DNA of 64,000 nt from Liolophura sinensis (GCF_032854445.1 NC_088304.1:12289704-12353703); one strand, 5' to 3'. Counted from the first letter of the stretch, positions 21,478 to 32,610 are shown. Numbers and translations: made by a program. Notes: generated by a model from the sequence alone, not told the origin.

Positions 21478-24400
21478 TTATATCAAGTGTAATAAGCCGG
21501 TAAGCACCATTAATGCAAAGAGGAATATTCCCGGGGCGCTGGTTGTGCTGGCAGTGCTCTGTATCATCCGTATGGTCTCTGTGGTAGTCATGAGTTCCTC
21601 TGCAGTACTCGTGGATTTCGTTCTGATTAGTGGTAATGATGGCTTTTCTTTGTGGAAGTGGTAATGATGGCTTTCGTTGTGGTCGTGGTGGGTTTCATTG
21701 TGGTAGTGGTGGGTTTCATTGTAGTAGTGGTGGGTTTCATTGTGGTAGTGGTGGGTTTCATTGTGATAGTGGTGGGTTTCATTGTGGTAGTGGAGGGTTT
21801 CATTGTAGTAGTGGTGGGTTTCATTGTAGTAGTGGTGGGTTTCATTGTAGTAGTGGTGGGTTTCATTGTGGTAGGGGTGGGTTTCATTGTAGTAGTGGTG
21901 GGTTTCATTGTGGTAGTGGTGGGTTTCGTTGTAGTAGTGGTGGGTTTCATTGTGGTAATGGTGGGTTTCATTGTTGTAGTGGTGGGTTTCATTGTGGTCG
22001 TGGTGGCTTTCATTGTTGTAGTTGTGGTTTTCAATGTAGTAGTGGTGGGTTTCTCTGTTGTCGTGGTGGGTTTCATTGTTGTAGTGGTGGGTTTCATTGT
22101 GGTAATGGTGGGTTTCATTGTTGTAGTGGTGGGTTTCATTGTGGTCGTGGTGGCTTTCATTGTTGTAGTTGTGGTTTTCAATGTAGTAGTGGTGGGTTTC
22201 ACTGTAGTGGTGGTGGGTTTCTCTGTGGTCGTGGTGGGTTTCATTGTAGTAGTGGTGGGTTTTATTGTAGTAGTGGTGGGTTTTATTGTAGTAGTGGTGG
22301 GTTTCATTGTAGTAGTGATGGGTTTCTCTGTCGTAATGGTAGTGGTAACAGTGGAACCTATCACATCTTCCGACATAACGCCTGTCCAGTATGTTTGCGT
22401 AGCCTGGACAAATGTTGCCCTAAAATCAAAAGTGAAAAACAAGCAAATATAATGAATAATGTTGTGATAATTTACAAATGTATAATTATGATTTAATTAC
22501 CATAAGTTCCATGAATACTATCTTCTGTTAGTACAAGGATACTGTCAAATATATTCGAGCATGATAGAAAATTGTTATGTTGAACGGGTCATAAATACTG
22601 ACTGGTGATCCCCTATACGTAAACTTAGATTATTGCACACCTTGTCACACAAATGACAAGCCGCAGACATCATCACGCAATAGCTGGTTTCATGCAGTTG
22701 TTGTGGATCAACTCCCGTTCTGGACCTTTGTTGTCACACAGTATTACATGTGCGTTAACCTGCTCTGATCTTTTGCTTTTAAAGATTATTACATATCGGT
22801 CAGACCCTCTTGTTTGGTCTTGTTAAACACCATTACATGTGGACCATATCCTCCCTTAACTAGGTCGAGCCATTTGCTGTTAAACACTATTACATATGTG
22901 TCAAATTCTCCTGTAACTCGGTCTGGCCGTTTGCGGAGAAACACTATTAGATGTGGTTTAATCCCTCATCTAACTCGGTGTAGTCATTTGCTGTTAAACT
23001 CTATTACATGTGGATCAAACTCTCACCTAACTCGGTCTGGCCATTTGCTACGAAACACTATTACATGTGGGTCAAACCCTCGCCTAACTCGGTGTAGTCA
23101 TTCACTGTTAAACACAGTCATATGTGGACCAAACCCTCGCCTAACATGGTCTGGCCATTTTCTGTACAACACTATTAAATTTGCATTACCCACTAATGGC
23201 ATTTGCCGACCAACCCTATCAATCATGAGTTCAATTCTCACCCAACCCGCTCTGGTCAGTACTTGGCTTATTATTCTATAAGGGGCTGCAGTATTTATTC
23301 ATCACGATTATCCATTTCCTGAGCGCAAAGTCATGTAGTGCCAAGATTACCGATGTTAAAGGGTTCAGTCTGACTGCATTGAACCCGGATGTACAATTCA
23401 CGTCTCAGGCGTTCTGTCCACTGTGCCACCCCAGGGGTATGTGAATATTGTCTTTCCCTAAAATGTGTGAGCCAGTTACTTGCCATAGGTCCGTGGTTTG
23501 CATCCGAACCCCGGTTTCCTTCATCCGTAAAACGGACGGCCATTGAAAAGATTTTGAGAATGGCGTAAAGCAACAACCCAATGATTAAATGAATGAATAA
23601 ATGTGGTCCTAAAAAGGAGAGCCAGCATTACTTACATGAACCGCACATCCCCAACATTAGTATCAGGAGCCTTCCATGAAAAGGTTTTGGCTGTTTTCGA
23701 GTCACGTGAATTGTGTGAAACAGCGCTCTACAAACAAAAGAATGTGAGTGACATAGCGTTCCAAACATGGAAAGCCATGTGGATATTTTTTTACAAAATA
23801 TCAATCCATTTTAGGTCAGTATAAGACAATTGATTTGCTATGCATTGCTTTTAAATCTAAAATTATTTATTTATTTGATTGGTGTTTTATGCCGTACTCC
23901 AGAATATTTCACTTACGCGACACCGGGCAGCATTTTAGTGGAAGGAAACCGGGCACAGCCCGGAGAAACCCAAGATCATCCGCAGGTTGATGCCAGGTTA
24001 CCCAATCCAGTAGATTACGCGCAACCTGGTAGATGATAAATTCACAGCTTACACGCCAGTATGAATTACAAATTCCATAAGCTATACAACTGAAAGAATG
24101 AAAAATTTACAATAACTTACGCCTGCCCTGTTACCACAGGTCATCAGCATCAATTGGCTTTCCCCATTATTCAACACGAATGTTCCCTGCGGGTCGATAC
24201 TTTGCCCATTTTTCAGACGGGCTTGCACAAAAACGCCTCTAAAGGCTGTATTTCCAGGGCTGGATAGCGTCACTATAATAACAGATTTCACAATACAATA
24301 ATAATTAATGTAAAATAATTTTTTTACATCTGTAAGACTGTCGCCGATGTATAAACTTTAATACACGTGGTTTTTGCGGTGTATCCAGTGAAAAGCCTTA

Positions 24401-24651
24401 AAGCTCAGAATGCACCAGAGCTAATGACGCCACTCAACCCAGCTAGTCATTTTCTTGTTAGTCCCAGTGGCTTTGGGTTGAACCGGCATACCCGACTTTG
24501 GATGCTCGTGGGTTTCCCCCCGGGCTCTGCACCATAATGCTGGCCGCCGTCGTATAAGTGAAATATTCTTTAGTACGGCTTAAAACACCAATCAAATAAA
24601 TAAATTATATTATATTATATTATATTTTAATCATCATCATCATCATCATCA

Positions 24652-24712
<61 letters not shown>

Positions 24713-26290
24713 TACTATTATTATTATTATTATATTTTATTTCACACATATTATAAATAACTAGTAGATTATTTAGAAAAGCACATGGTGATATTTTTGT
24801 AACGCTTTCAGAAAATCTTTACACACTTGTGCAACTCTGACGAACTCTACATATAGAAAGCATACAGTACTAAATGTCCAAGTGTACAGAAAAGTGCGGA
24901 ACCGTTGAATAGTATGGAGCCGTGAAAGGAAAATGCCAAAATTGTCAGGCATTCAACAAAAATGTATATTTTGGGGATTTATCACTCACCGCGAGGTACA
25001 TAAAAATATCAAGCAGAATAGAACTTTTGAGCTGGACTAAAATAATAATAAAGCTTAGAATGATGTTTTTCCATTGTTTGTTTGTTGGTTTTTTGTTTTT
25101 TTTCTTTAAAAATCCTAGATGTAATATGTATGCTGTTTGTTGTTAAAAACTTCATACGGTACAAAACTGCTACAGTAGGGAAGACGTAACATAACAAGAG
25201 CAGACGTCTGTTCTGTATGCTTCAAATCAGCTGTCTCGAACTAATACATGCGAGAATCCCATTGGATGAACTGTCTGTGACGTGACTGTATCGTGGAGAT
25301 GATTCATATCTTCCCAACGCTAAATAAAAGCCCAGTTGTATGTATGTATTCTTTTGCATGTCCTCCTTTTCAGATCCGCACTTTACATATACATGTAACT
25401 TTGAAAGGCTGTATAAAAAGTGTGTTTCTCCTTCATGATAACTGAACAATGGATCAAGCAAGATCAAGCAAGTAAACAAAATACATGTACTTTAAATGGG
25501 TGGTAGCCTACTGGTTTGTTGTATATATTATGATACTTTGTCCCCATTGGTTAGTACATGATCCTATCATATTCCTCGAAACGTGATCAGGAAAGTTCTC
25601 ACGGAATTGATCCCACGATGACGAAGCCATAGCCAATTATCGCTTGCGTTTATTCTGTTGCCCCTCTGACGTGTTATTTGTAAAGTAAACAAAAGCGGAC
25701 GATGGCTAGCTTAGCTATAAATGTTCAAATTCAGCTATTTAAAGTACCAACGAAGCAAGTACACAGGTTTTTTTAGGTATAACAAACAACAGAGCCTATA
25801 GTGCATGCTGGGGAATGGGATATCGAGAATTGTGAGCTCTCGTCAAATATTATATATTGAAATATTGAATATCATTTCTCTCGAGCTGACAATTCCTGAT
25901 ACCCTATACCCGAGCATCCACTATGTGTGTTTTATTCCATAATTTGCATTCAACATATAAGTGATTGAATCTGTTTAAAACATTTATGATTCTGTCAAAT
26001 CTTGAGGAAATTCTTTATGCAAATTATCTTAGAAATTACATTTCAAAAGGATTGATATGATTTTATATCAAATTTATAAATAACTTACCGGTGATCGTCT
26101 CTCCAGGCATGTAGGTAGATTGGCTGGTGCTCACGGTGTACGGGGAAGCTATATTCTGCGCTTCGCCGTGGAGAAATGTATCAGGGGCCATGGATGCACA
26201 TACTCTTGGGGGAGGTCCATTCGGATAGGCTCCCACGACATCCAAACATCCGACAATTGCGAGTAGTACAGCAATGCTGTTAACAGCCAT
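21478..26290 (-). CDS. Reeler-domain surface protein with Thr-rich stalk; GPI signal out of frame (Reeler A)
   Basis: Minus-strand four-exon gene: 26290-26089, 24272-24121, 23727-23636 and 22419 down to a stop at 21627 (412 residues). All introns are GT-AG with phases 1, 0 and 2. A signal peptide (MAVNSIAVLLAIVGCLDVVGA) is cut before YPNGPP, the hallmark start of Reeler domains in small defence proteins. The domain continues through PYTV, YMPGETI, FRGVFVQARL, a Cys in LMTCGNR, HNSR, WKAPDTNVGDVRF and ends near YWTGVM. A stalk of about 32 TTTTMKP units follows, likely heavily O-glycosylated. The in-frame end (KKSHHYH) is not a membrane signal. A Ser/Thr-rich segment ending in a 16-residue hydrophobic tail (IFLFALMVLTGLLHLI, stop 21480-21478) lies just downstream in another frame, so one indel separates the protein from its probable GPI signal. 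Role inferred: extracellular recognition or defence. Confidence 0.85.
21627..22419 (-). CDS. Reeler A exon 4: end of domain plus Thr-rich stalk
   Basis: Acceptor GATTTTAG, phase 2, in-frame stop at 21627-21629. It begins ATFVQATQTYWTGVMSEDV, the last Reeler strand, and then the repeat stalk. Reading one nucleotide earlier from about 21630 gives STSTAEELMTTTETIRM and then the hydrophobic tail ending at 21478. That frame stays open back through the repeat, so the shift point cannot be placed. Confidence 0.8.
21651..22340 (-). repeat. Coding minisatellite, 21-bp unit (TTTTMKP), about 32 copies
   Basis: On the plus strand the unit reads like GTAGTAGTGGTGGGTTTCATT. A seven-unit (147-bp) block is duplicated: GTTGTGGTTTTCAATGTAGT recurs at 22021 and 22168. 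Variants include EKP, LKT, MKA, IKP and TITTMKP. All units keep the reading frame except the last, AAAA-containing one at about 21640-21650. Confidence 0.95.
22800..23215. repeat. Minisatellite, about 57-bp unit, 7 copies, in Reeler A intron 3
   Basis: The unit contains GTTAAACACTATTACATGTG, CAAACCCTCGCCTAACTCGG and TCTGGCCATTTGC. Copies diverge by roughly 10-20%. Confidence 0.88.
23636..23727 (-). CDS. Reeler A exon 3
   Basis: Acceptor TTTGTAG, donor TTCAT|GTAAGT, 92 bp, phase 0 to 2. It encodes SAVSHNSRDSKTAKTFSWKA and PDTNVGDVRF, the Reeler HxS...W-x-AP signature. About 90% identical to 47977-48068. Confidence 0.88.
23865..24012 (-). mobile_element. SINE-A 3' half in Reeler A intron 2
   Basis: TTATTTATTTGATTGGTGTT leads into TATGCCGTACTCCAGAATAT and CCGGGCACAGCCCGGAGAAA. 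The head is missing. Confidence 0.82.
24121..24272 (-). CDS. Reeler A exon 2
   Basis: Acceptor TTATTATAG, donor GGC|GTAAGT, 152 bp, phase 1 to 0. It encodes VTLSSPGNTAFRGVFVQARL through the Cys-containing LMTCGNRAG. Same length as its counterpart at 45981-46132. Confidence 0.9.
24495..24602 (+). mobile_element. SINE-A 3' half in Reeler A intron 1
   Basis: GGGTTTCCCCCCGGGCTCTG, ATAATGCTGGCCGCCGTCGT and an (AAAT) tail are present. Confidence 0.85.
24603..24740. repeat. Microsatellite (TATAT)n-(ATC)n-(ATT)n
   Basis: A compound simple repeat directly after the SINE tail, a common place for microsatellites to arise. Confidence 0.95.
25795..25925. mobile_element. Foldback (MITE-like) element in Reeler A intron 1
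   Basis: Left arm ATAGTGCATGCTGGGGAATG, GGATATCGAGAATTGTGAGC. The reverse complement of the right side reads ATAGTGGATGCTCGGGTATA, GGGTATCAGGAATTGTCAGC. Arms are about 50-55 bp around a short AT-rich centre. No target duplication is clear. Confidence 0.7.
26089..26290 (-). CDS. Reeler A exon 1
   Basis: ATG at 26290, donor ACCG|GTAAGT, ends in phase 1. It encodes the signal peptide and the first Reeler strands (YPNGPPPRVCASM, PYTVSTSQSTYMPGETIT). An acceptor (GTATTTACAG) lies 6 bp upstream of the ATG, so a non-coding 5' exon exists further up. The acceptor region is conserved in the paralogue at 44977. Confidence 0.88.
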
Positions 26291-26299
26291 TTTGTCTGT

Positions 26300-27235
26300 A
26301 AATACACATGGGTTAGGTTGTGACTTATTTGTAGATTTAATCTGAGTTTATTGTGATTGGTTGATTGATCCCCAGAATAACAAGTAGTCTCATGAGTGAT
26401 TATAATGGACGAAAAGGTGTACAAATTAGTCATATGTTAGACTTCCATAAATTTCTCAGGGGGAAATCGATCAGGGGGAGGAGAGGTACGCTGAGGCGTT
26501 TCTCCTTTTGGTGAGCAGCTGATTTTCATAAAAATCCTAAATCCTAAGCCTAAAATCCATATTCTCCAATCAAATTAAATTGTCTGTATTTATCAAGACT
26601 AGCTCAAAATGGTGCTTTTGAGTCGTACCTGTACTATATGTAATGTTAAAATTATTACACAGCGCAGAAAAGTTATAATGCGTCCGAGTTTAGAAAGCTG
26701 TATTACCGATTTTGAACGATAGCACGTGCATAGACCAGGCAATTATTGGCGTTATTTTGAAGTAATGGCAAAAATTCGATTGGATTTGCGCTGATCGATG
26801 TCAGCCTCTTTAAATTCGAAGAATGACCAATATAAACTTTATCTATAAAAAGATGAAAAAATGTTTTAAGTTTCATAAAACATCAATCAAATGATTAAAT
26901 ATATACATAACTAAAGACGGGGAGTGGATGCGTCGTGACCAAAACTTACAACCGAAGTAATGGTTCAATCCCAGGATCGGGCAGATACGAAGTTGTTTTT
27001 GTATAATAACGAGTATGGGGCCAATTTGTTTCTGTGTAGAGATAAACATTTACGATGTATTCAAAGACTTTTGAATTAAGATCAGGGAAGGTGAAATCAT
27101 ATACAGCATGCATACTGTAGTCCACGTGTGTGTATACACAAAAACTTACAATCAGTATTCATGTATCAAATCTTTTCTTCCAAACCAGTGAAGCCTTTAA
27201 CCTGTTTTCAGTGGTGTAAGCTTTGACAGTACAAA
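26300..27235. other. Upstream region of Reeler A; nothing else recognised
   Basis: It should hold the 5' untranslated exon and promoter of the minus-strand Reeler gene, but I could not place a TATA box or first exon with confidence. Confidence 0.4.
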
Positions 27236-27239
27236 AAAT

Positions 27240-28055
27240 CTCTACAGCTATAGTCTATTTCTTTTAGACAGTTGTCTATATTCAGCAATCTGTAAAATCA
27301 ATCATGCTCACTTCCAAAATTGCCCTTAGCCAGTGTTACGTAGCAATACAAGTTCTACATATTGGCATGTTGAACGTCCATATTATTACAAGGAAAATAC
27401 AGTTTGAATACGTTTTCTGACATATAATGTTAAACTCTATAAGCTTAGTTTCGACACCAAGAACCCACAGCGTCCTACTTATTCAAAAGCAAGTTGCATA
27501 CTGGACAATGGGTGTGGAGAGTAATTTGTTTTACAATGGCTGAACCAATAAGTGGTTAGGGCAAACTCCACGCAGTAACACAGCCTGCACTACTGTCTCT
27601 GCGAATCCACTACATGGCTTTAATTTCCTAACATCAATCTCTAAATCCACACCGCCGTGAGATCATATACTACAAGAGATAAAATAGCATTTATTTATTA
27701 AGATTATGTCATAGTAAAAGTTTGAAAAAGTTCAAATATGGCAGTGCCAGTAACAGGGTTTACAGTTAAGTCGATAACAGTTCAGGTAACTGGTGTTGTC
27801 CTCCGTCAAAACACGTTGAGCTCCGCCCAGTACCCAGCATGCCATTGGTTGTTGGATAATTGTGACGTCACCCGAGGCATTGGGTTCTTCCCGTCGAAAC
27901 CGATTTTATGGACATTAACATTACCAATTATGCAAAGTTTTGTAGCTTCATCTTCAATAATATAGACTTACAACATATCCAATTTCGGTAGCGAGTATGA
28001 CTGATTTTACAGAGAGCTGAATATAGGCGATTCCCTAAAAGAAATAGACTGTAAC
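27240..28055. mobile_element. Foldback element, about 0.8 kb, long imperfect inverted arms
   Basis: Left terminus ATAGTCTATTTCTTTTAGAC, ATTCAGCAATCTGTAAAATC (27247-27300). Right terminus, read in reverse, ACAGTCTATTTCTTTTAGGG, ATTCAGCTCTCTGTAAAATC (27995-28050). Inner arms also pair: TTTCGACACCAAGAACCCA near 27448 against TGGGTTCTTCCCGTCGAAAC near 27880. The right arm carries an internal deletion. The centre (27560-27740) is unpaired with no coding potential. Confidence 0.75.
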
Positions 28056-28059
28056 ATGA

Positions 28060-29325
28060 GTCAACATGAGCTGGACTTGAACACTTGAGTACCCCATTAG
28101 TGAGAACCCCCATGCATCATTATGTTGCACCGGGCCGCGAATTACTCGGCCATGGATGGCCCCCTTTCCCTATTAGATAGTGTTTCAGTTAACATCGTTG
28201 GCGAATGGTTAAACAACTGTGTCATCTGATCATGTAAGAAGGTTCCAGAAAAGTTCCTCTTATCAAAGATTAGTTCTCTATATGTTTATGTTACAGCAAT
28301 ATGAAGCGTTTCTTAGCAATTAAAAAAAAAAAACATGATAGTTCTGTAAATATCCCGTAATAAGGTGATTCAAAATCAAGTGCCACGTAAATCCCTAATT
28401 ACGGTTATTCAAAGAAAGCACTCCGGTTGTCGTATGATAAAATAATGTGTGAGAAACAAGTACAACAGCAGCATGGACCTTACCAGGAAGTACTGACAAA
28501 AGGTCTATATTACACCTTTAGTCTATTTATAGTAGAAAAAAATCTGTACTTGATGCCCCGTAATACTGTTGTAATCCTGACATACAGCACAGGCAGAGTG
28601 ACAAAGCATACTATATAACACAGATTATCATACCGGTGTGTGATTTGCGATGATGTTTCAGTTTACGTTGTCTGAGAACAAGTAAGGGGAACTGGTACAA
28701 CATCGCGAAACGCACACTGATAATCTATTTATTGCTTTATTTGTACGTACGCTAAATGGTCCAAACGTACACGGTTTTTCGTCGGTGAGTAGACTGACTT
28801 GTTACACGTTTTACATTTACTACAAATATGCTCCAAATATTTTTATTGTCCTCTAGAGTAGTTTTTCCGCTCTCTGATTCCTCAATGACGCTATCGACAG
28901 GTATCAGTTTCCACAGTCACCATGTATTTTTTCGTATCCCCCCTCAAACGAGCATGATGAATAATATCTTCGTATGAGTAATAGCAGAATAGATAATAGC
29001 AAACTGCTATGTTACAAATAACAGACTTGTTCTGTTATTTCAACAGAATACTTTTGTTAGTGTAATATAGAGTATCCTGTGATCCACTACACAACATAAG
29101 TAGCATACAGTTACACAATCTACAGTTATAACAGCATCACTAAAAAGCACATGAAGTATTATGTTAAACAGATTTGCTAAAAACAAAATACAAAATGGAT
29201 CGTGTGTGTACCAACTGTACATATCTACATTTAGTGTACTCTTTCCACTGTGTATACAGGACATTTGTCAGCTTCAAGCAAAGTAAAATGAGAATATTCA
29301 AATGCCTATAACCAAAATTTCAAAC
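28060..29325. other. No gene recognised
   Basis: Between the foldback element and a SINE. Only short open frames, none with a recognisable motif. Confidence 0.5.
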
Positions 29326-29329
29326 TTAG

Positions 29330-29590
29330 AGGGGGCCTCTGTGGCCGAACGCTTCACGTGCTAGCGCAGCACAAAAACCAAGGTGCCTCTCGCCAATCTG
29401 GCCGCTATAAACTGTATAGCTCATGACGGCGCCCTATCCGGTCGTTCCTGGGAAGGCCTGTCTCAAACTCTAGATGGCTGTGGGTTTCTCCCGCGCCCTG
29501 TCCGGTTTCCTCGAACCATATATGTTGCCAACCGTCGTATAAGTGAAATATCCTTGAGTATGGCGTGAAACATCTATCGGATTAATAAAT
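29330..29590 (+). mobile_element. SINE-A, full length but diverged
   Basis: Head GGGGGCCTCTGTGGCCGAAC, GCTAGCGCAGCACAAAAACC; body GGAAGGCCTGTCTCAAACTC; 3' end GTCGTATAAGTGAAATATCC. A separate tail fragment sits at 29745-29812 (GACGTCATATAGGTGAAATA). Confidence 0.82.
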
Positions 29591-30329
29591 CGATCATAGC
29601 TGGATCCCCTAATGAATCTAAACCTTTCTCATTCCCGATGCCAAAGTCAAAACTCGCTGTTTCGCCTACAGGTTATATCAAGAAGTTGGTCAGTCACTGG
29701 ATGAAGGTTAGTGATTTACTCCGGGAACACCAGTTCACCCGTATAAAACTGATCGACGTCATATAGGTGAAATATTATTCAGCACGGCGTTAAACACCAA
29801 TCAAAACTGTACATTTAAATTTCATAATTTAAAAAACCTTGACTGACTTACCTGGTATAAAACTGTCAAGTCACGATTGGGATGGGAGCACTTGTAAATG
29901 CTAAGGACCGAGCTTCTGTGCTTTCACCAGTAAGGCTATTATTGTTAGCGGCCACAACTAAGCCTATAACTAGCTACAATCACCTACTTGAATATACTAC
30001 ATATATCAAGTTGCAAGGGGTCCTTTGATACACGCTATAGGAGATTACGAAACCATAGAAGGGACACACAGGCGAATTACGTGTAACCAACAAAAAAAAT
30101 ACTCTCTACGCAGGCACGATGGAATATTTTTGTAAATGTAAATGTGGTAGTTAGGATAAGAAAATATCCATTTATAAGCACAAAAATGGAACTGAGGATG
30201 CTTTACAAGCATTAATGATTATATGAAGATCTCTCCTTAATGCTTGATTGTATGGTCGTATAGAGGAACTTGGCTGAGTCAAGAACCAGCCTCTTTTATA
30301 TTTGGGCGCTTTTATCAGGCCCATTGGTG

Positions 30330-30510
30330 GCATATAGAATTATACCATATATCGCCCGTACGGACTGGTCCAGGTCAATAATCGCAAGGCCAATTCCCAA
30401 AACGCCATTTAACACAAGCTACCAAAGAACTAAGGTGAAAGTAGGAACACTTTTCAGTGATGTTGGAAGTGAAAGTGAAAGAGTGAAATTAGTGTTCAAA
30501 TTGTGCATGA
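30330..30510 (+). repeat. Dispersed repeat R1, copy 3 (short)
   Basis: GGTCAATAATCGCAAGGCCA, ATTCCCAAAACGCCATTTAA, CACAAGCTACCAAAGAACTA, then TTTTCAGTGATGTTGGAA. Truncated at the 3' side. Confidence 0.75.
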
Positions 30511-30539
30511 CCGTTGGTACAATGTAACGTTATTTGAAG

Positions 30540-31096
30540 ATCCATTATCTTCTACCAGTAAGTTATGTGCCAGTAAGGTAGGATATTAGCTTCGAGGTTA
30601 GCCTGAGGCAAGCCTAACTGGAGACATCAGATCCGTAGAGTAAAGAGCTTTATTACTCGATCTGTAACAAGAGCATGTGCATACAAAACGTGAGACGAAC
30701 GAGAGAGAGGAAGGGAGACCAGCACGCAAGCGCAACTGCGGGTAATACACAACTAACAAACATAGTACTGGATATTTGTACGTTGGGAGAGTCCGTCAGT
30801 AACTTGTACAACGGGCACTCGACTTTACTCCACCAATTAAACTGAATGGCATAGTATAAATACAAAAAAGTGTTTGGTGTGAGGAGGTGGTGTGTGCAAA
30901 ATAACATTGCTTGAGGATTGTTTCATGAAGCAGTCGCAACATGTACATGGTGTAACTTTCCATGAGAACATATAGTGAGGAGATTTCTCACCATCGTAAA
31001 TGTGCTTGACACAACAAGAGCTGTAAAACCTTTTAGTGAAATGGCCTCTACTGCAAACAGGCTCCAAAATCTTTGCTGGTGAACAATGGACCATTG
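30540..31096 (-). mobile_element. Possible diverged LTR in minus orientation
   Basis: On the minus strand a pyrimidine-rich stretch precedes GTAATAAAGCTCTTTACTCT (AATAAA near 30650), followed by about 100 bp. That layout resembles an LTR U3-R-U5. No matching second LTR, terminal TG...CA pair or target duplication was found, so this is only a suspicion. Confidence 0.2.
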
Positions 31097-31100
31097 ATAG

Positions 31101-32109
31101 TGTTATGTATGACTATTTAACGTTTTCATGTACTGTTAGTCTGCGGACCTTTGTGAAAGCATAACAGGCCCTGTTATATATGTACAGCGCGGACCTGGTG
31201 GAAAGCACCTTGTTCAATGCTTTGTTTATTTCACTGGCTGTTCATTGGCTGTTAATTCTGTGTTTAAAAATAGTTGAATCCACCTGGGACGTATATAAGC
31301 CGTGTTTTCTGTGCAAAGAGGAGGTATTTTTGCTGCATCCACTGGGGGAGCCAGGAGAGTGTGCGACGCTCTCGTATCGAGTCCATTATATTTATATGAG
31401 CTGGTGATGCCAGCTTCGTTTGGGAGGACAGATTTTTATGCCGGCACCGTTTGTGTACCACAGTAGTACTGATGTCTGGTTTATGTGAATTTCTGCGGAA
31501 GTCACGTTTATTGGTGTTCGGATCTTTATTATGATTATACAGTGTTGACTGTGTAATTTGTTTAACACGCTGACCTCACCTGACCGACAAGGTCGTCAAG
31601 GACTCTAAACTGAAGTTTTCAGTTTTGCAAAGGACGTTCGTTCTGCCACAAGGTGACATTACTCTACGTCTCTGAACGGTGAGTTTCTGCGGGAGCTGTG
31701 ACTGTTCTAAAGTGGATTATACCTCCATGCCTGTATTTACCCTGTGTTGTGCTCTGCGGGTGTGACGTCATTCAAAGGCTTGACTGTTCCAGTTCTGTGT
31801 AACCTGTGTATCGTGTTCGCGTTCGCTAACCTAGCGAAGTACCTGACTAGGACAATTTGTGACTTGTGTGAATTGTGTGTTTATCCCATGGTCTTTACGT
31901 TGGATCTCCTGGAATACGTTCCTTGGGATGCAAAGGTGAACTGGAAACTTTTAAAGACCGGTAATACTGATGTGTATGTTTTTTTTTATGTTGTTGTTGT
32001 TGAACTGTCTGTAAAACTGTACGTCTCATTTTATATATAAAGCCATTGTTTACATTGTAATATTGAGTCACTGAGTCTGTTTTCTGTTGCTGTTTTCAGT
32101 ACCGTAACA
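31101..32109 (+). mobile_element. Solo LTR, 1009 bp, with 4-bp target duplication
   Basis: Starts TGTTATG and ends CGTAACA, a five-base terminal inverted TGTTA...TAACA. It is flanked on both sides by ATAG (31097-31100 and 32110-32113). Inside is a TATA box (GTATATAAG at 31291) with ordinary transcript-like sequence after it, and ATATATAAAG near 32033 as a possible polyadenylation signal. No internal retrovirus-like coding region is present on either side. The simplest reading is a solo LTR left by recombination between the two LTRs of a Gypsy- or BEL-type element; a 4-bp duplication fits many Gypsy elements. Open frames inside (for example 31744-32040) are not genes. Confidence 0.78.
31291..31299 (+). 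promoter_or_regulatory. TATA box of the solo LTR promoter
   Basis: GTATATAAG lies 190 bp into the LTR, where a U3 promoter is expected. Transcription would run toward 32109 and could read into flanking DNA. Confidence 0.45.
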
Positions 32110-32229
32110 ATAGATATAAACCAATTAGAGATGTCGAAGCGGACCAGATGTCCTTTGAATTTAAGAATGATTTCGTTTGGAGATTTCGAGTGCAGTCTGT
32201 TAATTTCAAAGAATGTATGAGTCGCTGTA

Positions 32230-32610
32230 GACGTTTATAAAAATGTACATGTATACCAACCCTTAACCAAAATGGACTCTCCGTTTCAGTAATCGCAAGG
32301 CCAATTCCCAACACGACATATAACACAAACCACGGAAAAACTATGAAACTACAAAATTAGACGAAATCATGCAAATAGAAGCAGTCAGCAGCTTCTCACG
32401 GTAATGGAAAAGCTCAAAGAATGTTCTAATGGAATGAATGAAATCAGAATCTAAATGGTACCATGTTAGTATGTAACTTGTTGATAACCAAAATATGCAT
32501 CTCAATTACGCTTTGAATGAAACAGTTCTTGTGTATCATACTCAGAACGATGAGCATACAGGCGCCAGCCCGGGGATAAGCAGAACTGGACACAATCATG
32601 AAACAGAGTA
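32230..32610 (+). repeat. Dispersed repeat R1, copy 4 (long)
   Basis: TGTATACCAACCCTTAACCA, AGTAATCGCAAGGCCAATTC, GAAGCAGTCAGCAG, ATGGTACCATGTTAGTATGT and GATAACCAAAATATGCATCT match the 18.1 and 39.7 kb copies in order. The solo LTR lies just upstream. Confidence 0.78.

Noticed and set aside
21630-22496. Long plus-strand open frames rich in GGFHCGS or VVVVGFIV across the Reeler A stalk
   Set aside because: They are the antisense of the 21-bp coding repeat, which is open in several frames. The minus-strand frame joins a splice acceptor and Reeler exons; these do not.
31744-32040. 98-codon frame beginning LCSAGVTSF
   Set aside because: Lies wholly inside the solo LTR with no resemblance to retroelement proteins.
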